A program made the translations under genes and the position numbers. Positions 7,602-16,819 of a stretch of 64,000 nt of DNA are shown in pieces. Position 1 is the first letter of the stretch; every line of letters starts with the position of its first letter. Below the pieces are notes generated by a model. That model was not told where the DNA came from and ran no database searches. It worked only from the letters and a program-made list of their open reading frames with translations. Source of the DNA: Brevibacterium yomogidense (GTDB taxonomy: Bacteria; Actinomycetota; Actinomycetes; Actinomycetales; Brevibacteriaceae); contig NZ_JABASY010000003.1 of the NCBI RefSeq assembly GCF_016107685.1, positions 372,001 through 436,000 on the forward strand, read 5' to 3'.

Positions 7602-8985
7602 AGGCGGTGATCGTCTTGTCAGTGCGGTTGAGCACCAGCGTGATGACGCCGGCGATCGCCATCGCCGCACCCACAGCCCACATGCCGGCGTTCGATGTCC
7701 CGGTCCAGTCCGTGAGGATGCCCGTGACGTACGGCGCGAGGAAGCCCGCGGAGTTGCCGATCGTGTTGATGAGAGCGATCCCCGCGGCCGCGGCGGCGCC
7801 GGTGAGGAACGCCTGCGGCAGCGGCCAGAAGCACGGCAGCGCACAGCAGATCGCCATGCACGCGATGGTCACCGCAATCATCGTGGTGAACGGCGACGTG
7901 AGGTACAGCGCCACCGCGATGGCGACCGCACCGACGAACAGCGGTGCCGCGACGTGCCACACACGCTCCCCCGTCGTGTCACCGTGCTTCGCCCACAGGA
8001 ACATCGCCACAGCACCGAACGCATAAGGGATGGCGGTGATGAGCCCGACCTGCACGAAGGAGTAGTCGGTGCCGAACCGCTCCGAGAACCCGTCGATGAT
8101 CGTCGGGAGGAAGAAGCTCAGGGAATACAGGCCGTAGACCGCCCCGAAGTACACGAAGCCCAGCGCCCACACGCGCGGCTGGGTGAGCGACTTGGCCACG
8201 GAATGGGTCTGGGTCGTGCTGGCGGTCTGGGCGGCCTCGGCGTCCATGGTGTCCTGCAGCCACTGCCGCTCATCGGCCTGCAGCCACTTCGCGTCCTTGG
8301 GACGCTCCGTGAGGTAGAAGAGGCACATTATGCCGAGGATGACGGCGGGGATGCCCTCGATGAAGAGCATGAACCGCCAGCCCGCGAAGTCCGCGAAGAA
8401 GTCGTTGCCGAACTGCACGAGCCACGTGGACACGGGTGCGCCCACCACACTCGACAGCGGGATCGCCAGGAGGAAGAGGGCCGTCGCCCGCGCCCGCACC
8501 GTCAGCGGGAACCAGAAGGTGAGGTAGAGGATGACGCCGGGGAAGAACCCGGCCTCCGCCACACCCAGCAGGAACCTCACGACGTACAGCCAGAACGGGC
8601 TGGGCACGAACGCCATGAGCGACGCGAGCAGACCCCAGCTGATGAGGATCCGGGCCAGCCAGAGGCGAGCACCGAACCGGTTGAGCGCCAGGTTCGACGG
8701 CACCTCCAGGAGGAGGTACCCGAAGAAGAAGATGCCCGCCGCGAACCCGAACTGCGTGGCGGTGAGCCCCAGCTCCTCGTTCATCCCGCCGGGACCGGCG
8801 ATGCCGATGTTCGTGCGGTCCAGGTAGTTGATGAAGTACATCGCGACGATGAACGGGATGAGGCGCAGGGTGACCTTGCGCATCACCCGCTTCTCCATCG
8901 CCCTGTCCGTGCCCGCGTGTGCGGCGGACTGCGGGGACGAGGCGCCGTGCGCCTGCGGGGAATCAGCGGACGGGCTCGCTGCCAC
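7600..8985 (-). CDS. MFS transporter, anion:cation symporter (ACS) family
   Basis: A 461-residue permease with twelve hydrophobic segments, expected to import an organic anion with protons. It carries the ACS hallmark NYLDRTNIGIAG in the first membrane helix, then LLLEVPSN and RFLLGVAEAGFFPG, the pattern of 4-hydroxyphenylacetate, phthalate, tartrate and glucarate permeases. A charged central loop (ERPKDAKWLQADERQWL) separates the two halves. The start is GTG 8985 with GAGAGGA six bases upstream. The N-terminal 30 residues are a Ser/Ala-rich cytoplasmic tail. It lies upstream of the penicillin-acylase-type gene on the same strand, 208 bases away, so a shared role is possible but unproven. Confidence 0.88.
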   Translation of the reverse strand: MAASPSADSPQAHGASSPQSAAHAGTDRAMEKRVMRKVTLRLIPFIVAMYFINYLDRTNIGIAGPGGMNEELGLTATQFGFAAGIFFFGYLLLEVPSNLALNRFGARLWLARILISWGLLASLMAFVPSPFWLYVVRFLLGVAEAGFFPGVILYLTFWFPLTVRARATALFLLAIPLSSVVGAPVSTWLVQFGNDFFADFAGWRFMLFIEGIPAVILGIMCLFYLTERPKDAKWLQADERQWLQDTMDAEAAQTASTTQTHSVAKSLTQPRVWALGFVYFGAVYGLYSLSFFLPTIIDGFSERFGTDYSFVQVGLITAIPYAFGAVAMFLWAKHGDTTGERVWHVAAPLFVGAVAIAVALYLTSPFTTMIAVTIACMAICCALPCFWPLPQAFLTGAAAAAGIALINTIGNSAGFLAPYVTGILTDWTGTSNAGMWAVGAAMAIAGVITLVLNRTDKTITA

Positions 8986-9110
8986 GGGGTTTCCTCTCGA
9001 TCACTGACGGTCCCGACTGGGCTCCGAACGAGCGAGTATAGCGTCAGTGACCGCCCCCACAGCAGGGCGTCTTGACGGGCGTCAGGTCAGGCGTCAGCTC
9101 GGGCGCCGGG

Positions 9111-10826
9111 TCAGGCGTAGAGCTCCTCGATCTGTGCCGCGTAGAGGTCGTCCACGACGTGGCGGCGCACCTTCATGGTGGGGGTCAGTTCGTGCCCCGG
9201 CCGCCATGGCTGCGGCAGGATCGTGAACTTCTTGATCTGCTCCACCCGTGCGAGCGTCGCGTTCGCCCGGTCGACCTGCTCCTGGACCCGCCGCTGCAGC
9301 TCCGCCTCGTCGAGCTCCGCCGCCTGCGCGGGGTCCGCCACGATCAGTGCGACGTTGTAGCGGCGGCCGTCACCGATCACCGCGATCTGCTCCACCAGGT
9401 TCCCGGCGGAGCGGACTGCCATCTCGATGGCGGTCGGCGCCATGTTCTTGCCGGCCGCGTTGATGATGATCTCCTTCTTGCGGTCGATGATCCAGAGGAA
9501 CCCGTCCTCGTCGACCCGACCGATGTCGCCGGTGTGCAGCCAACCTGCGTCGTCGATCGCCTCCGCGGTCTTCTCCGGTGCACCGCGGTAGCCCTTCATC
9601 ACCTGGGGGCCACCGATGAGGACCTCGCCGTCGTCGGCGAGCGCGACCTCGACCGTGTCGAGCGGACGCCCGACGCTGCCGGGGCGCAGCGCGTCCGGCG
9701 TGTTGACCGCGACGCCGCAGGAGACCTCGGACATGCCCAGCATCTCGCACAGCGGCAGTCCGAGTGTCCTGAAGAATTCGATGACCGCCGGTGGGGTCGG
9801 GGCCGCACCGGTGACGACCCACGCGGCCCCGTCGAGACCGAGCTTGGCACGCACCGCCTCCCCGACCGCGGGATTCGCCCGGGCGTCTGCCTGCAGATCG
9901 CCGTCGTACCCCGCTTCGAGTGCCGCCTTGAACTTCTCCCACACACGGGGAACGGCACCGAACAGGGTGGGGCGCGTCTGGGCGACCGCCGGGGCGACGG
10001 CAGCCATGTCCGCCACACTGGTGAGGGTGTTCGCATACGTCATGAACGCCGAGTAGTGGGAGGTCCACCGGTCCGCGACATGCGCCGCCGGCAGGAAGGA
10101 GACCTGCCGGCCCAGCCCCGGCAGCGGCATCGCCGTGTGCACGCCCTGCAGCTGGACCAGCATGCCCCGGTGCGTGAGCTCCACACCCTTGGGCGCCCCC
10201 GTGGTCCCCGAGGTGTAGATGAGTGTCAGCACGTCGTCGGGTGCGATCTGCTCGATGGTGGAGAAGTCGAAGTCGGTGCCCGTGGCCGCGAGTTCGGTGA
10301 CGAGGCTGCCGGTCACGAGCTCGCCGCCATCCTGGTCGATCAGCAGCAGCTTTCCGACCGACGGGACGCCTGTGAGGGCCTCCTGCAGGGAGGGGAGGAA
10401 GACCGATTCGGCGACGACGACCTCGGCGCCGGAATCCGTGAGGAGGAAGGCGATCTGTTCGGGAGCCGAGGTGTTGTAGATACTGAACGGCACCGCCCCG
10501 AGCATCATGGCTGCTGCATCCACGACGTGGAACTCCGGGCGATTGCGGAGCATGAGCGCAACCGGCTGACCTCGACGGACGCCCAGCTCGCGCAGCTTCT
10601 GCACCACCGCACCGATGCGCGTAAGGGTCTCCCCGTACGTCCACTCCTGGCCCGTTTCGTGCGAGCGGAGGGCCACGTGATCCGGGACCGTGCGTGCTGT
10701 CGCGACGAGGACCTCGGCCATGGTGGATGCCTGGCGCAGCCCGTCAGCGATCGCCACGACGGTGAAGCGATCAGACGCTGCGGCGGAGCTGGGCGAATCA
10801 GAGGGGGTCACAGAGGGGTGGGTCAC
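9111..10826 (-). CDS. long-chain fatty acid-CoA ligase (FadD15-like)
   Basis: A 571-residue AMP-forming acyl-CoA synthetase that activates fatty acids for degradation or lipid synthesis. Core motifs are in order: IYTSGTTGAPKG (ATP-phosphate loop), LGMSEVSCG, GWLHTGDIGRVDEDGFL and DRKKEIIINAAGKNMAP, close to mycobacterial FadD15. The GTG at 10826 is chosen as start, with AGGA about a dozen bases upstream; a second GTG at 10811 is possible. The reading frame stays open far upstream to 11513, but that part overlaps the divergent regulator gene and has no family similarity. The gene faces the PAS-LuxR regulator across about 207 bases. Confidence 0.9.
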   Translation of the reverse strand: MTHPSVTPSDSPSSAAASDRFTVVAIADGLRQASTMAEVLVATARTVPDHVALRSHETGQEWTYGETLTRIGAVVQKLRELGVRRGQPVALMLRNRPEFHVVDAAAMMLGAVPFSIYNTSAPEQIAFLLTDSGAEVVVAESVFLPSLQEALTGVPSVGKLLLIDQDGGELVTGSLVTELAATGTDFDFSTIEQIAPDDVLTLIYTSGTTGAPKGVELTHRGMLVQLQGVHTAMPLPGLGRQVSFLPAAHVADRWTSHYSAFMTYANTLTSVADMAAVAPAVAQTRPTLFGAVPRVWEKFKAALEAGYDGDLQADARANPAVGEAVRAKLGLDGAAWVVTGAAPTPPAVIEFFRTLGLPLCEMLGMSEVSCGVAVNTPDALRPGSVGRPLDTVEVALADDGEVLIGGPQVMKGYRGAPEKTAEAIDDAGWLHTGDIGRVDEDGFLWIIDRKKEIIINAAGKNMAPTAIEMAVRSAGNLVEQIAVIGDGRRYNVALIVADPAQAAELDEAELQRRVQEQVDRANATLARVEQIKKFTILPQPWRPGHELTPTMKVRRHVVDDLYAAQIEELYA

Positions 10827-11033
10827 AGAAGTTACTCGCTTCCTCGAGAGTACGGTCGTCACCCCATCTTCCAGTGCGCCTGCGCGCAGCGGCCACCCCC
10901 GGAGGTCGCCGGGTGACACCCGAAGGGGTGGCAGTGCGCACGAGGCAACCAAAGCGGGAGTGGTTCGACGAGTGGGCGGCTCGTCGAACAGTGACCACAG
11001 AGGCCCCGATCCCCGATCGAGTAAGTTGACGGT

Positions 11034-11786
11034 GTGACTGCCTCCGACCGCCCAGCCCTGGATTTCCGTGATCTCCTGGCCCGGCTGGCCGATGTCGTCT
11101 ACGCCGTCGACATCGAAGGCCGCTTCACGTATGTGAACCCGGCAGGAGCGCGCGTGTTCGGACGCAACGCCGACGACATCGTGGGACAGCACTTCTCCCT
11201 CGTCGTGGAACCCGACTCCCTCAGCGACACCGCAGAGCATTTCCGACGTGGCATCGAGGGGCCGGACACGAACCCCTTCTTCGAGACGCTGATTCTGCGC
11301 CCGGACGGCGACACCCGCGAGCTCGAGATCCACGCCGGCAGTCTCTACCACGACGGGACGCTGATCGGGCGCCAGGGTGTCGGCCGCGACATCACCGAAC
11401 TGCGACGCCTCCAGGAGGAACTCGCGGAGAAGACGAGCCGGCTCGCGATGCTCGAGGACCAGCAGCGGGCGGCGATGGACGCCTACCGCCGCCTCAACCT
11501 CATGGCGGGCCAAGTGGCGAGCGACCCGGCACGGGCGGAGCGCGCACTCGACGCGGTGGAGGCCTCACTCCGCGTGGAGGCTGCCCGCTGCCTGGGACTG
11601 CAGGACGATCTGGAGATCATCCGCCTTGTCGCCGACGGCCACTCCAACCAGGAGATCTCCGAGCAGGTACACCTGAGCGTCCACACCGTCAAGGACCGGG
11701 TGAGCCGCATCGTCACCGCGCTCCGGGCACGCAGCCGCGCCGGCGTTGCCTCCCGCGCGGCGGAAGCCGGCCTGCTGCGACTCTGA
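11034..11786 (+). CDS. PAS-domain LuxR-type transcriptional regulator
   Basis: A 250-residue one-component regulator. Residues about 8-120 are a PAS domain (LADVVYAVDIEGRFTYVNP, then GRDITELRRLQ at its end), followed by a coiled coil (residues about 118-165) and a C-terminal LuxR helix-turn-helix (DLEIIRLVADGHSNQEISEQ, HLSVHTVKDRVSRIV). The PAS domain may sense a small ligand, redox state or a signal passed from another protein; no phospho-acceptor domain is present. The GTG at 11034 has no clear Shine-Dalgarno, so translation may be leaderless. It is divergent from the acyl-CoA ligase gene and may control it, which is inference from position only. Confidence 0.85.
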   Translation: MTASDRPALDFRDLLARLADVVYAVDIEGRFTYVNPAGARVFGRNADDIVGQHFSLVVEPDSLSDTAEHFRRGIEGPDTNPFFETLILRPDGDTRELEIHAGSLYHDGTLIGRQGVGRDITELRRLQEELAEKTSRLAMLEDQQRAAMDAYRRLNLMAGQVASDPARAERALDAVEASLRVEAARCLGLQDDLEIIRLVADGHSNQEISEQVHLSVHTVKDRVSRIVTALRARSRAGVASRAAEAGLLRL

Positions 11787-11806
11787 GAGTTTTAAACGGC
11801 TCTCAG
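11783..11806. terminator. hairpin between convergent regulator and molybdoenzyme genes
   Basis: CTGAGAG (11783-11789) and CTCTCAG (11800-11806) form a perfect 7-pair stem around an AT-rich loop (TTTTAAACGG). It overlaps the regulator stop codon and lies 80 bases from the end of the convergent gene, so it could act in both directions. The stem is short. Confidence 0.45.
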
Positions 11807-11886
11807 GGCCCACGGGGAATCTCTAGCCCCGGCCCAGAAATGACCCTCCCCGCACTGAGTACCGACGGTTCCACCGCGCACTTCGC

Positions 11887-14800
11887 TTACACGTCGAGCG
11901 TCACATCGCCGATCGGCACGGCAATGCACGTGAGACAAACGTCGTCCGCAGGTGCTTCACCCATGTGTGCCACCGAACCCTTCAGAACACGGACCGCACA
12001 GCTCTCACACTGTCCCACCCGACAGCCGCTGGGAAGCCGGTGACCATGCCGTTCGGCAGAATTGAGGATCGTCCCGTCGGCTGGCTCCCAAATCATGGCT
12101 GAACCATCGCGAAGCCGCACCTCCGCGGGCTCAAGATGGGGCGGCACCTCCACGGTTGACTGGAAGTCCTCGCGGAACACGTCGAACCGCGGAATGCCCC
12201 GCGCCACCGCGGCTTCCGTCGTCTGATCCATCATCCCGCTCGCCCCACACAGGTAGACCAGTGGCCGGTCCTGTGCATCCAGCGCTGCCGCGGAACCATC
12301 GGTGTCGCTCCACGTCGGGCGACCGGGAATGTCGTACTCGACGCCCTGAATGTCGTTGGCGAGCGGCTGCGAATACCAGGTGGTGGTCGACAACTCAGGC
12401 AGCGAGTCCTTGAGCGCTTCAACTTCCTCCCGGAACGGATGCTCACTGGAGTTCCGGAACACTTGCAGCAGCTTCACCGCCGGTGGCCGGTCCACCACCT
12501 CCCGAAGCGTTCGCAGATAACCGATGAAGGGAGTGATACCCACTCCCCCGGCGACAAGTACGACCGGCCGGTCTCCGGTGAGCGGCGGCGTGAAGGTCCC
12601 CTGTGGCTTCTCCAACCAGAGCCGGTCTCCTACTCGGACATCGTCATGGATGAAGCCGGAGACCACACCGTCAGGAACTCGTCGCACCGCTATATCGAAA
12701 GAGTCCTCTCGGCTCCCACCACGCGTCACGGAATACGCCCGCGCGGGGGCATCCTCATTCGGTGCCAGAAGCACATGCTGTCCGGGCCGGAACCCTTGTT
12801 CGAGAGCCCCACTCACAGGCACTATCGTCAGTCCCCGCACGGACTTTGATTCCGTCCATGCTCGAGCGACCTCCACCTCTTGCTGCCCGAACCAGTTCCC
12901 CTTGCTCCGTGGCTCATCCTTGCGCAGCTCGCAGGCGACTGCCCGCAGCGGAACGGAACCACTCGTGGGGTCGTGTTCGTCATCGCTCAGCACTGCATTG
13001 ATATTGAGCGTCCCCTCGCCTGAAACGGGGGTCCGGGGAAGACCCAGCGGAGGACAGTCCTCCCACCATCCGAAGTCAGCAAGCACGACTGTGGGGTGTA
13101 GGTCGTCGTCCACCCGCACCCGAGCACTCGTTGTACCAGTCTCCGTCTCCAAGATCGCCCAGTCGCCCTCGACCAGGCCACGCTCCTGCGCCAGCTGCGG
13201 ACTTACGTCGAAGTGCGGGTCCGGCGCGCGCCGCCTCAAGGAGGCCACGTGCCGATGTGACGTATGAACGTATACACCATTCTTGTGAGTGGACAGCACC
13301 AGAGGAAGAGGCCCCCCGGTCACGCCGCCGGAGCGGCCGGTCGCAAGGGGTTCGATGAAGCTGGGCAACGGACGATATCCATGCTCCAACAGCTGCTCCG
13401 AGTAGAGCTCGACGCGCCGGGTGGGAGTTGCGAACCCCTCAACCGACCCGTCCTCCCGTCGTGCAGCATACTTCTCCCGGGACGTCTCCTGCGGCAGACG
13501 CGCGAAGCGCTTCCCCTCCGCAAGCCCCTCCACCGTCAGCCCCGTAGGTTCGAGATGCCAGTTCCACCCCGCCCACACATCACCGTCGAAGAATTCGTCC
13601 GCCAGCCCGAGCTTCTCCGCCAGCGCGATTGCGATCTCGTAGTCAGGCTTCGTATCACCCAGTGACGGCAACATCTGCGGGCGGAACTGTACGTACTCCA
13701 CCGCTTCCTGTGTGATCTCGAAACCAACTCGCAGCGCGTCTCGCTCCCACGGGGTATTCGCCGGCAGCACATAGTCGGCCATTTCCGCAGTCGGGTTGAG
13801 GAACATGTCGACATGCACATAGAGCTCCAGAGCCTCGAGCGCCTTCCGCGTCCGGTCGCCATCAGCCTGAGAGACCATCATGTTGTTCCCGAAACTCATG
13901 AGGGCTCGCACGCGGTAAGGAACAGCTTCCAGGACCGCTCTGCAGAAATGACGAGCCGTCACCCACCCCAGTCGCGGAGGCCCAAGCGGAAGCTCGTTCA
14001 GCCCCAGAGCCTTCACCTGCTGTTCATGCGGAAGATCCGAGTACGGCGACAACAGGTTCACCGGCGGTGGCTGGAGCCACAGGTTCCCACCACGCCGGTC
14101 ACACGCACCCAGGAGTGCATATAGCGTCGCAATACTCCTCTCCGTCTGTGTCGCGTTGGAATGCTGCCCTACCCCCGTCCATGAGTGGTAGGCGACCTTG
14201 CGCTCATTGCTCAGCAGTTCGTAAAACTTGCGCAGCGAAGACTCATCGATCGTGGTTGCACTCGCAACAGCTTCAACAGTCCACGGGGAGCAGTGAGCCT
14301 CCAGCAGAGCCAACGCCGGTCGGGCCGTAACCACAGCTCCTTCACGGTTCGTGAGCGTGACGGAACCCGTGAGATGCACCTCACGGGAGCGGGGCAGCAC
14401 CTCTGTCGGATCGTACGGCCTCGCTCCCTCACTGTCGGACACGACGAACGCTCCGGAAGGTGCGTCCTCCCAGACATCCTCCGCGCGTAGGAAGAGACCG
14501 GTTGCGTCATCCACCAGCATTGGAGCGTTCGTCCACGACCGAACGAAGCCCGAGTCGTAGCGCTCTGTCTCCAGCAGGTGACGGATCGCACCCAGTGCGA
14601 GGGCGGCATCGGTCCCGGGCCGCACTCTCAACCACAGATCTGACTGCTGGCCGCTACCTGCCTTCTTGGGGTCGATGACCACGACTTTCGCACCCCGTGC
14701 CCGAGCCTCCGCGATCCGACTGGCCTGGGCGAGCCAGGTGCGGGCAGGGTTGTGGCCCCAGAGGATGATCGTCTCCGCCTCGTCATAGTCGGGAGCGCCT

Positions 14801-15273
14801 GCACCCCGACCAAAGGTGAGAGCGTGTGCGTAATCCTTGTGCCACCCGCAGATCTCCACCGCATAGACGAGATTGGGGCTGCCGAAACGGCGGACCAGTC
14901 GCTCGATCCACTCGACACTGTCCACGATCGGGGTGCCGGACGGAGTGGTGGACGCGAAGGCGACCGATTCCGCGCCCGACTCCAGCTTGATTCGCTGGAG
15001 TCGACCGGCAATGTCCGTGAGTGCTTCGTCCCAACTGACCTCTTCCCACCCCGGATCCTCGCTGCCGCGCGGCTGTGTTCTGCGTAGTGGGGTGGTGAGG
15101 CGTCTAGGACTGCCCACGATCTCCGGGGCGGCCCGCCCCTTTGCGCACAACGCACCTCCGGATGGGTGCTCCGGCAGCGGCTGCACGTCCACCAGCCGTC
15201 CGTCCTCAACTGTGTTGAGAGAGCCGCACCGAGACCGGCACAGCGTGCAGTAACCGGCGAACTGTTGCGTCAT
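11887..15273 (-). CDS. molybdopterin oxidoreductase fused to flavin reductase and 2Fe-2S ferredoxin
   Basis: A 1128-residue cytoplasmic redox enzyme combining three modules. Residues 1-about 780 are a DMSO-reductase-family molybdopterin subunit: a 4Fe-4S site Cys9-x2-Cys12-x3-Cys16-x26-Cys43, a likely metal ligand Cys142 in EICGWHKD, ILWGHNPARTW, and a dinucleotide-binding C-domain (LSTHKNG, SPQLAQERGLVEGD). Residues about 810-1035 are an FAD/NAD reductase with RAYSVTR and GGVGITP. Residues about 1040-1128 are a plant-type ferredoxin with Cys-x4-Cys-x2-Cys (CRVGQCESC) and a last Cys in CLTC. Electrons can thus pass between NAD(P)H and the molybdenum site in a single chain. No twin-arginine signal. 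ATG 15273 follows AGGGTG; GTG 15276 is next to it. The gene ends a three-gene block with a permease and an OCD-family gene. Substrate unknown. Confidence 0.88.
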   Translation of the reverse strand: MTQQFAGYCTLCRSRCGSLNTVEDGRLVDVQPLPEHPSGGALCAKGRAAPEIVGSPRRLTTPLRRTQPRGSEDPGWEEVSWDEALTDIAGRLQRIKLESGAESVAFASTTPSGTPIVDSVEWIERLVRRFGSPNLVYAVEICGWHKDYAHALTFGRGAGAPDYDEAETIILWGHNPARTWLAQASRIAEARARGAKVVVIDPKKAGSGQQSDLWLRVRPGTDAALALGAIRHLLETERYDSGFVRSWTNAPMLVDDATGLFLRAEDVWEDAPSGAFVVSDSEGARPYDPTEVLPRSREVHLTGSVTLTNREGAVVTARPALALLEAHCSPWTVEAVASATTIDESSLRKFYELLSNERKVAYHSWTGVGQHSNATQTERSIATLYALLGACDRRGGNLWLQPPPVNLLSPYSDLPHEQQVKALGLNELPLGPPRLGWVTARHFCRAVLEAVPYRVRALMSFGNNMMVSQADGDRTRKALEALELYVHVDMFLNPTAEMADYVLPANTPWERDALRVGFEITQEAVEYVQFRPQMLPSLGDTKPDYEIAIALAEKLGLADEFFDGDVWAGWNWHLEPTGLTVEGLAEGKRFARLPQETSREKYAARREDGSVEGFATPTRRVELYSEQLLEHGYRPLPSFIEPLATGRSGGVTGGPLPLVLSTHKNGVYVHTSHRHVASLRRRAPDPHFDVSPQLAQERGLVEGDWAILETETGTTSARVRVDDDLHPTVVLADFGWWEDCPPLGLPRTPVSGEGTLNINAVLSDDEHDPTSGSVPLRAVACELRKDEPRSKGNWFGQQEVEVARAWTESKSVRGLTIVPVSGALEQGFRPGQHVLLAPNEDAPARAYSVTRGGSREDSFDIAVRRVPDGVVSGFIHDDVRVGDRLWLEKPQGTFTPPLTGDRPVVLVAGGVGITPFIGYLRTLREVVDRPPAVKLLQVFRNSSEHPFREEVEALKDSLPELSTTTWYSQPLANDIQGVEYDIPGRPTWSDTDGSAAALDAQDRPLVYLCGASGMMDQTTEAAVARGIPRFDVFREDFQSTVEVPPHLEPAEVRLRDGSAMIWEPADGTILNSAERHGHRLPSGCRVGQCESCAVRVLKGSVAHMGEAPADDVCLTCIAVPIGDVTLDV

Positions 15274-15321
15274 CACGTCACCCTAACGTCGCGTCATGAA
15301 CAGACTCAGAGAAGAACAGCA

Positions 15322-16755
15322 TCAGAAGAACAGCGGTGCCACGAGGAACGCAGCCGAACCTATGGCAGCCGTCACCAGGAAGAAGATGATGAGGAAACCC
15401 ATGATGTGACGGAACGACAATCCGCACAGTGCCAGTAGGGGCAGCGCCCAGAACGGTTGTAGCGCATTCGTCGACATGTCGCCCCAGATGTAGGCGATCG
15501 CGGTGAGATCCAGCGGCACATTCAGCGCCTGCGCCGCCTCTCCCAGATACGGCGCTTCCAGCGCGAACTTGGATCCCCCAGAGGGGACGAAGAAGTTGAG
15601 GATGCCCGAATACCAGTAGACAAAGATCGGATAGGTGAACTCGTTCGCGATCGCCGCGAAGAAATTCGCTATCCGCTCGCTCAGACCGGACGCCACGATC
15701 ATGCCCAAGATGCCTGCGTAGAACGGGAACTGCAGCAGAATGCCCCAGACGAAGGTCCCTCCGGTACGCGCTGCGGTCAGCAGCGCCTTGGGAGTTCCGT
15801 GCATAAGGACGCCCACGAAGATGAAGATGAAGTTCACGGAGTTCAGCGTCAGCCCGTTGAGAATACCGTCCTCCAGTGAACTGAAATAGAGCACGCAATA
15901 CACGAGACCCAGAATGCCGACCAGCATGTTCACCCAGCGGGAGTTCTCGATGATCTCCACCGGGCTGCGACCCGCCTTCACCGCGTCGGACTTTGTCTTG
16001 CGGGCGGCTTCGTCCTCTGCGAACTCCGCAGCAAGCGTCTCCCGCAGTTCTCTGGGCGCGCTCACGGTCTCACTCGGGGACGGCTGCAGGCGGACAGCGG
16101 TGATTGTCCACGCGATGATCGTCGCGGCGACCAGAATGAGGCTGAACGGGGAGAATACCGTCTGACTCATGGGGATGAGACCGAAGTAGTCCTCCGCGAA
16201 GTGACCGGGCGTGGCGAGCAGCAAACCGACCGAGGACGACATACCCGCATGAAACGTACCTGCCATGCCCAGGTACGCGGCGGCAACCAGCAACCGGTAG
16301 TCGGCCTTCGTGTTCCGCGCTGCGTAGTAGCGCACCAGGATTCCGGCAGCGATGAGACCGATCCCCCAGTGGATCCACATGAGGATCATGCTGGTCAGTG
16401 CCACTGTGGCAACGGTCCGGAGCGGGCCAGCCTCCCGATCTGCAACCCAGATGAGGAGTCGGCGCAGCGGCGGCGAACTCGCCACCACGTACCCGCTCAG
16501 CAGCATGAGAGCCATCTGCATGCCGAACTCCAGGAGGTCCCAGAAACCGTCCCCCCATCCACGAATGATCGTGTCCGCCTTTTCGAGGCCAAAGCCGCCG
16601 GGGGTAAGGAAGAACGACAACAGTCCCGCGACCAGTGTGAGGAGGACGACGATGACCCACGGATCCGGGATCCACCGGGTGCATACGTCACTCAAGAAGG
16701 TGGAGAACCGGTCCAACGGCTTCTTGGGATACTTCTCTTTCGCTGCTGTCTTCAT
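15322..16755 (-). CDS. AtoE-family short-chain fatty acid/carboxylate permease
   Basis: A 477-residue membrane permease of the AtoE family, which imports short-chain fatty acids such as acetoacetate or butyrate. About twelve hydrophobic segments are seen. Family motifs are RWIPDPWVIVVLLT at the N-terminus, GFWDLLEFGMQM, GYVVASSPP and FFVPSGGSKFALEAP near residue 390. A charged loop (residues about 235-275) divides the protein. The ATG at 16755 has AAGGA six bases upstream. It lies 64 bases after the OCD-family gene and 48 bases before the molybdoenzyme gene, all on one strand, so the three are probably one transcript and the permease may import the molybdoenzyme's substrate or a related acid. 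Confidence 0.88.
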   Translation of the reverse strand: MKTAAKEKYPKKPLDRFSTFLSDVCTRWIPDPWVIVVLLTLVAGLLSFFLTPGGFGLEKADTIIRGWGDGFWDLLEFGMQMALMLLSGYVVASSPPLRRLLIWVADREAGPLRTVATVALTSMILMWIHWGIGLIAAGILVRYYAARNTKADYRLLVAAAYLGMAGTFHAGMSSSVGLLLATPGHFAEDYFGLIPMSQTVFSPFSLILVAATIIAWTITAVRLQPSPSETVSAPRELRETLAAEFAEDEAARKTKSDAVKAGRSPVEIIENSRWVNMLVGILGLVYCVLYFSSLEDGILNGLTLNSVNFIFIFVGVLMHGTPKALLTAARTGGTFVWGILLQFPFYAGILGMIVASGLSERIANFFAAIANEFTYPIFVYWYSGILNFFVPSGGSKFALEAPYLGEAAQALNVPLDLTAIAYIWGDMSTNALQPFWALPLLALCGLSFRHIMGFLIIFFLVTAAIGSAAFLVAPLFF

Positions 16756-16819
16756 GAAGAGTCCTTACGTCATTGTGAGGTGAAGCAATGGTCCTGATCA
16801 GGTGAGGTGTCGGTCGTCC

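Noticed and set aside
10827-11513. N-terminal extension of the acyl-CoA ligase frame to 11513
   Set aside because: It overlaps the divergent PAS-LuxR gene on the other strand and does not resemble the family.
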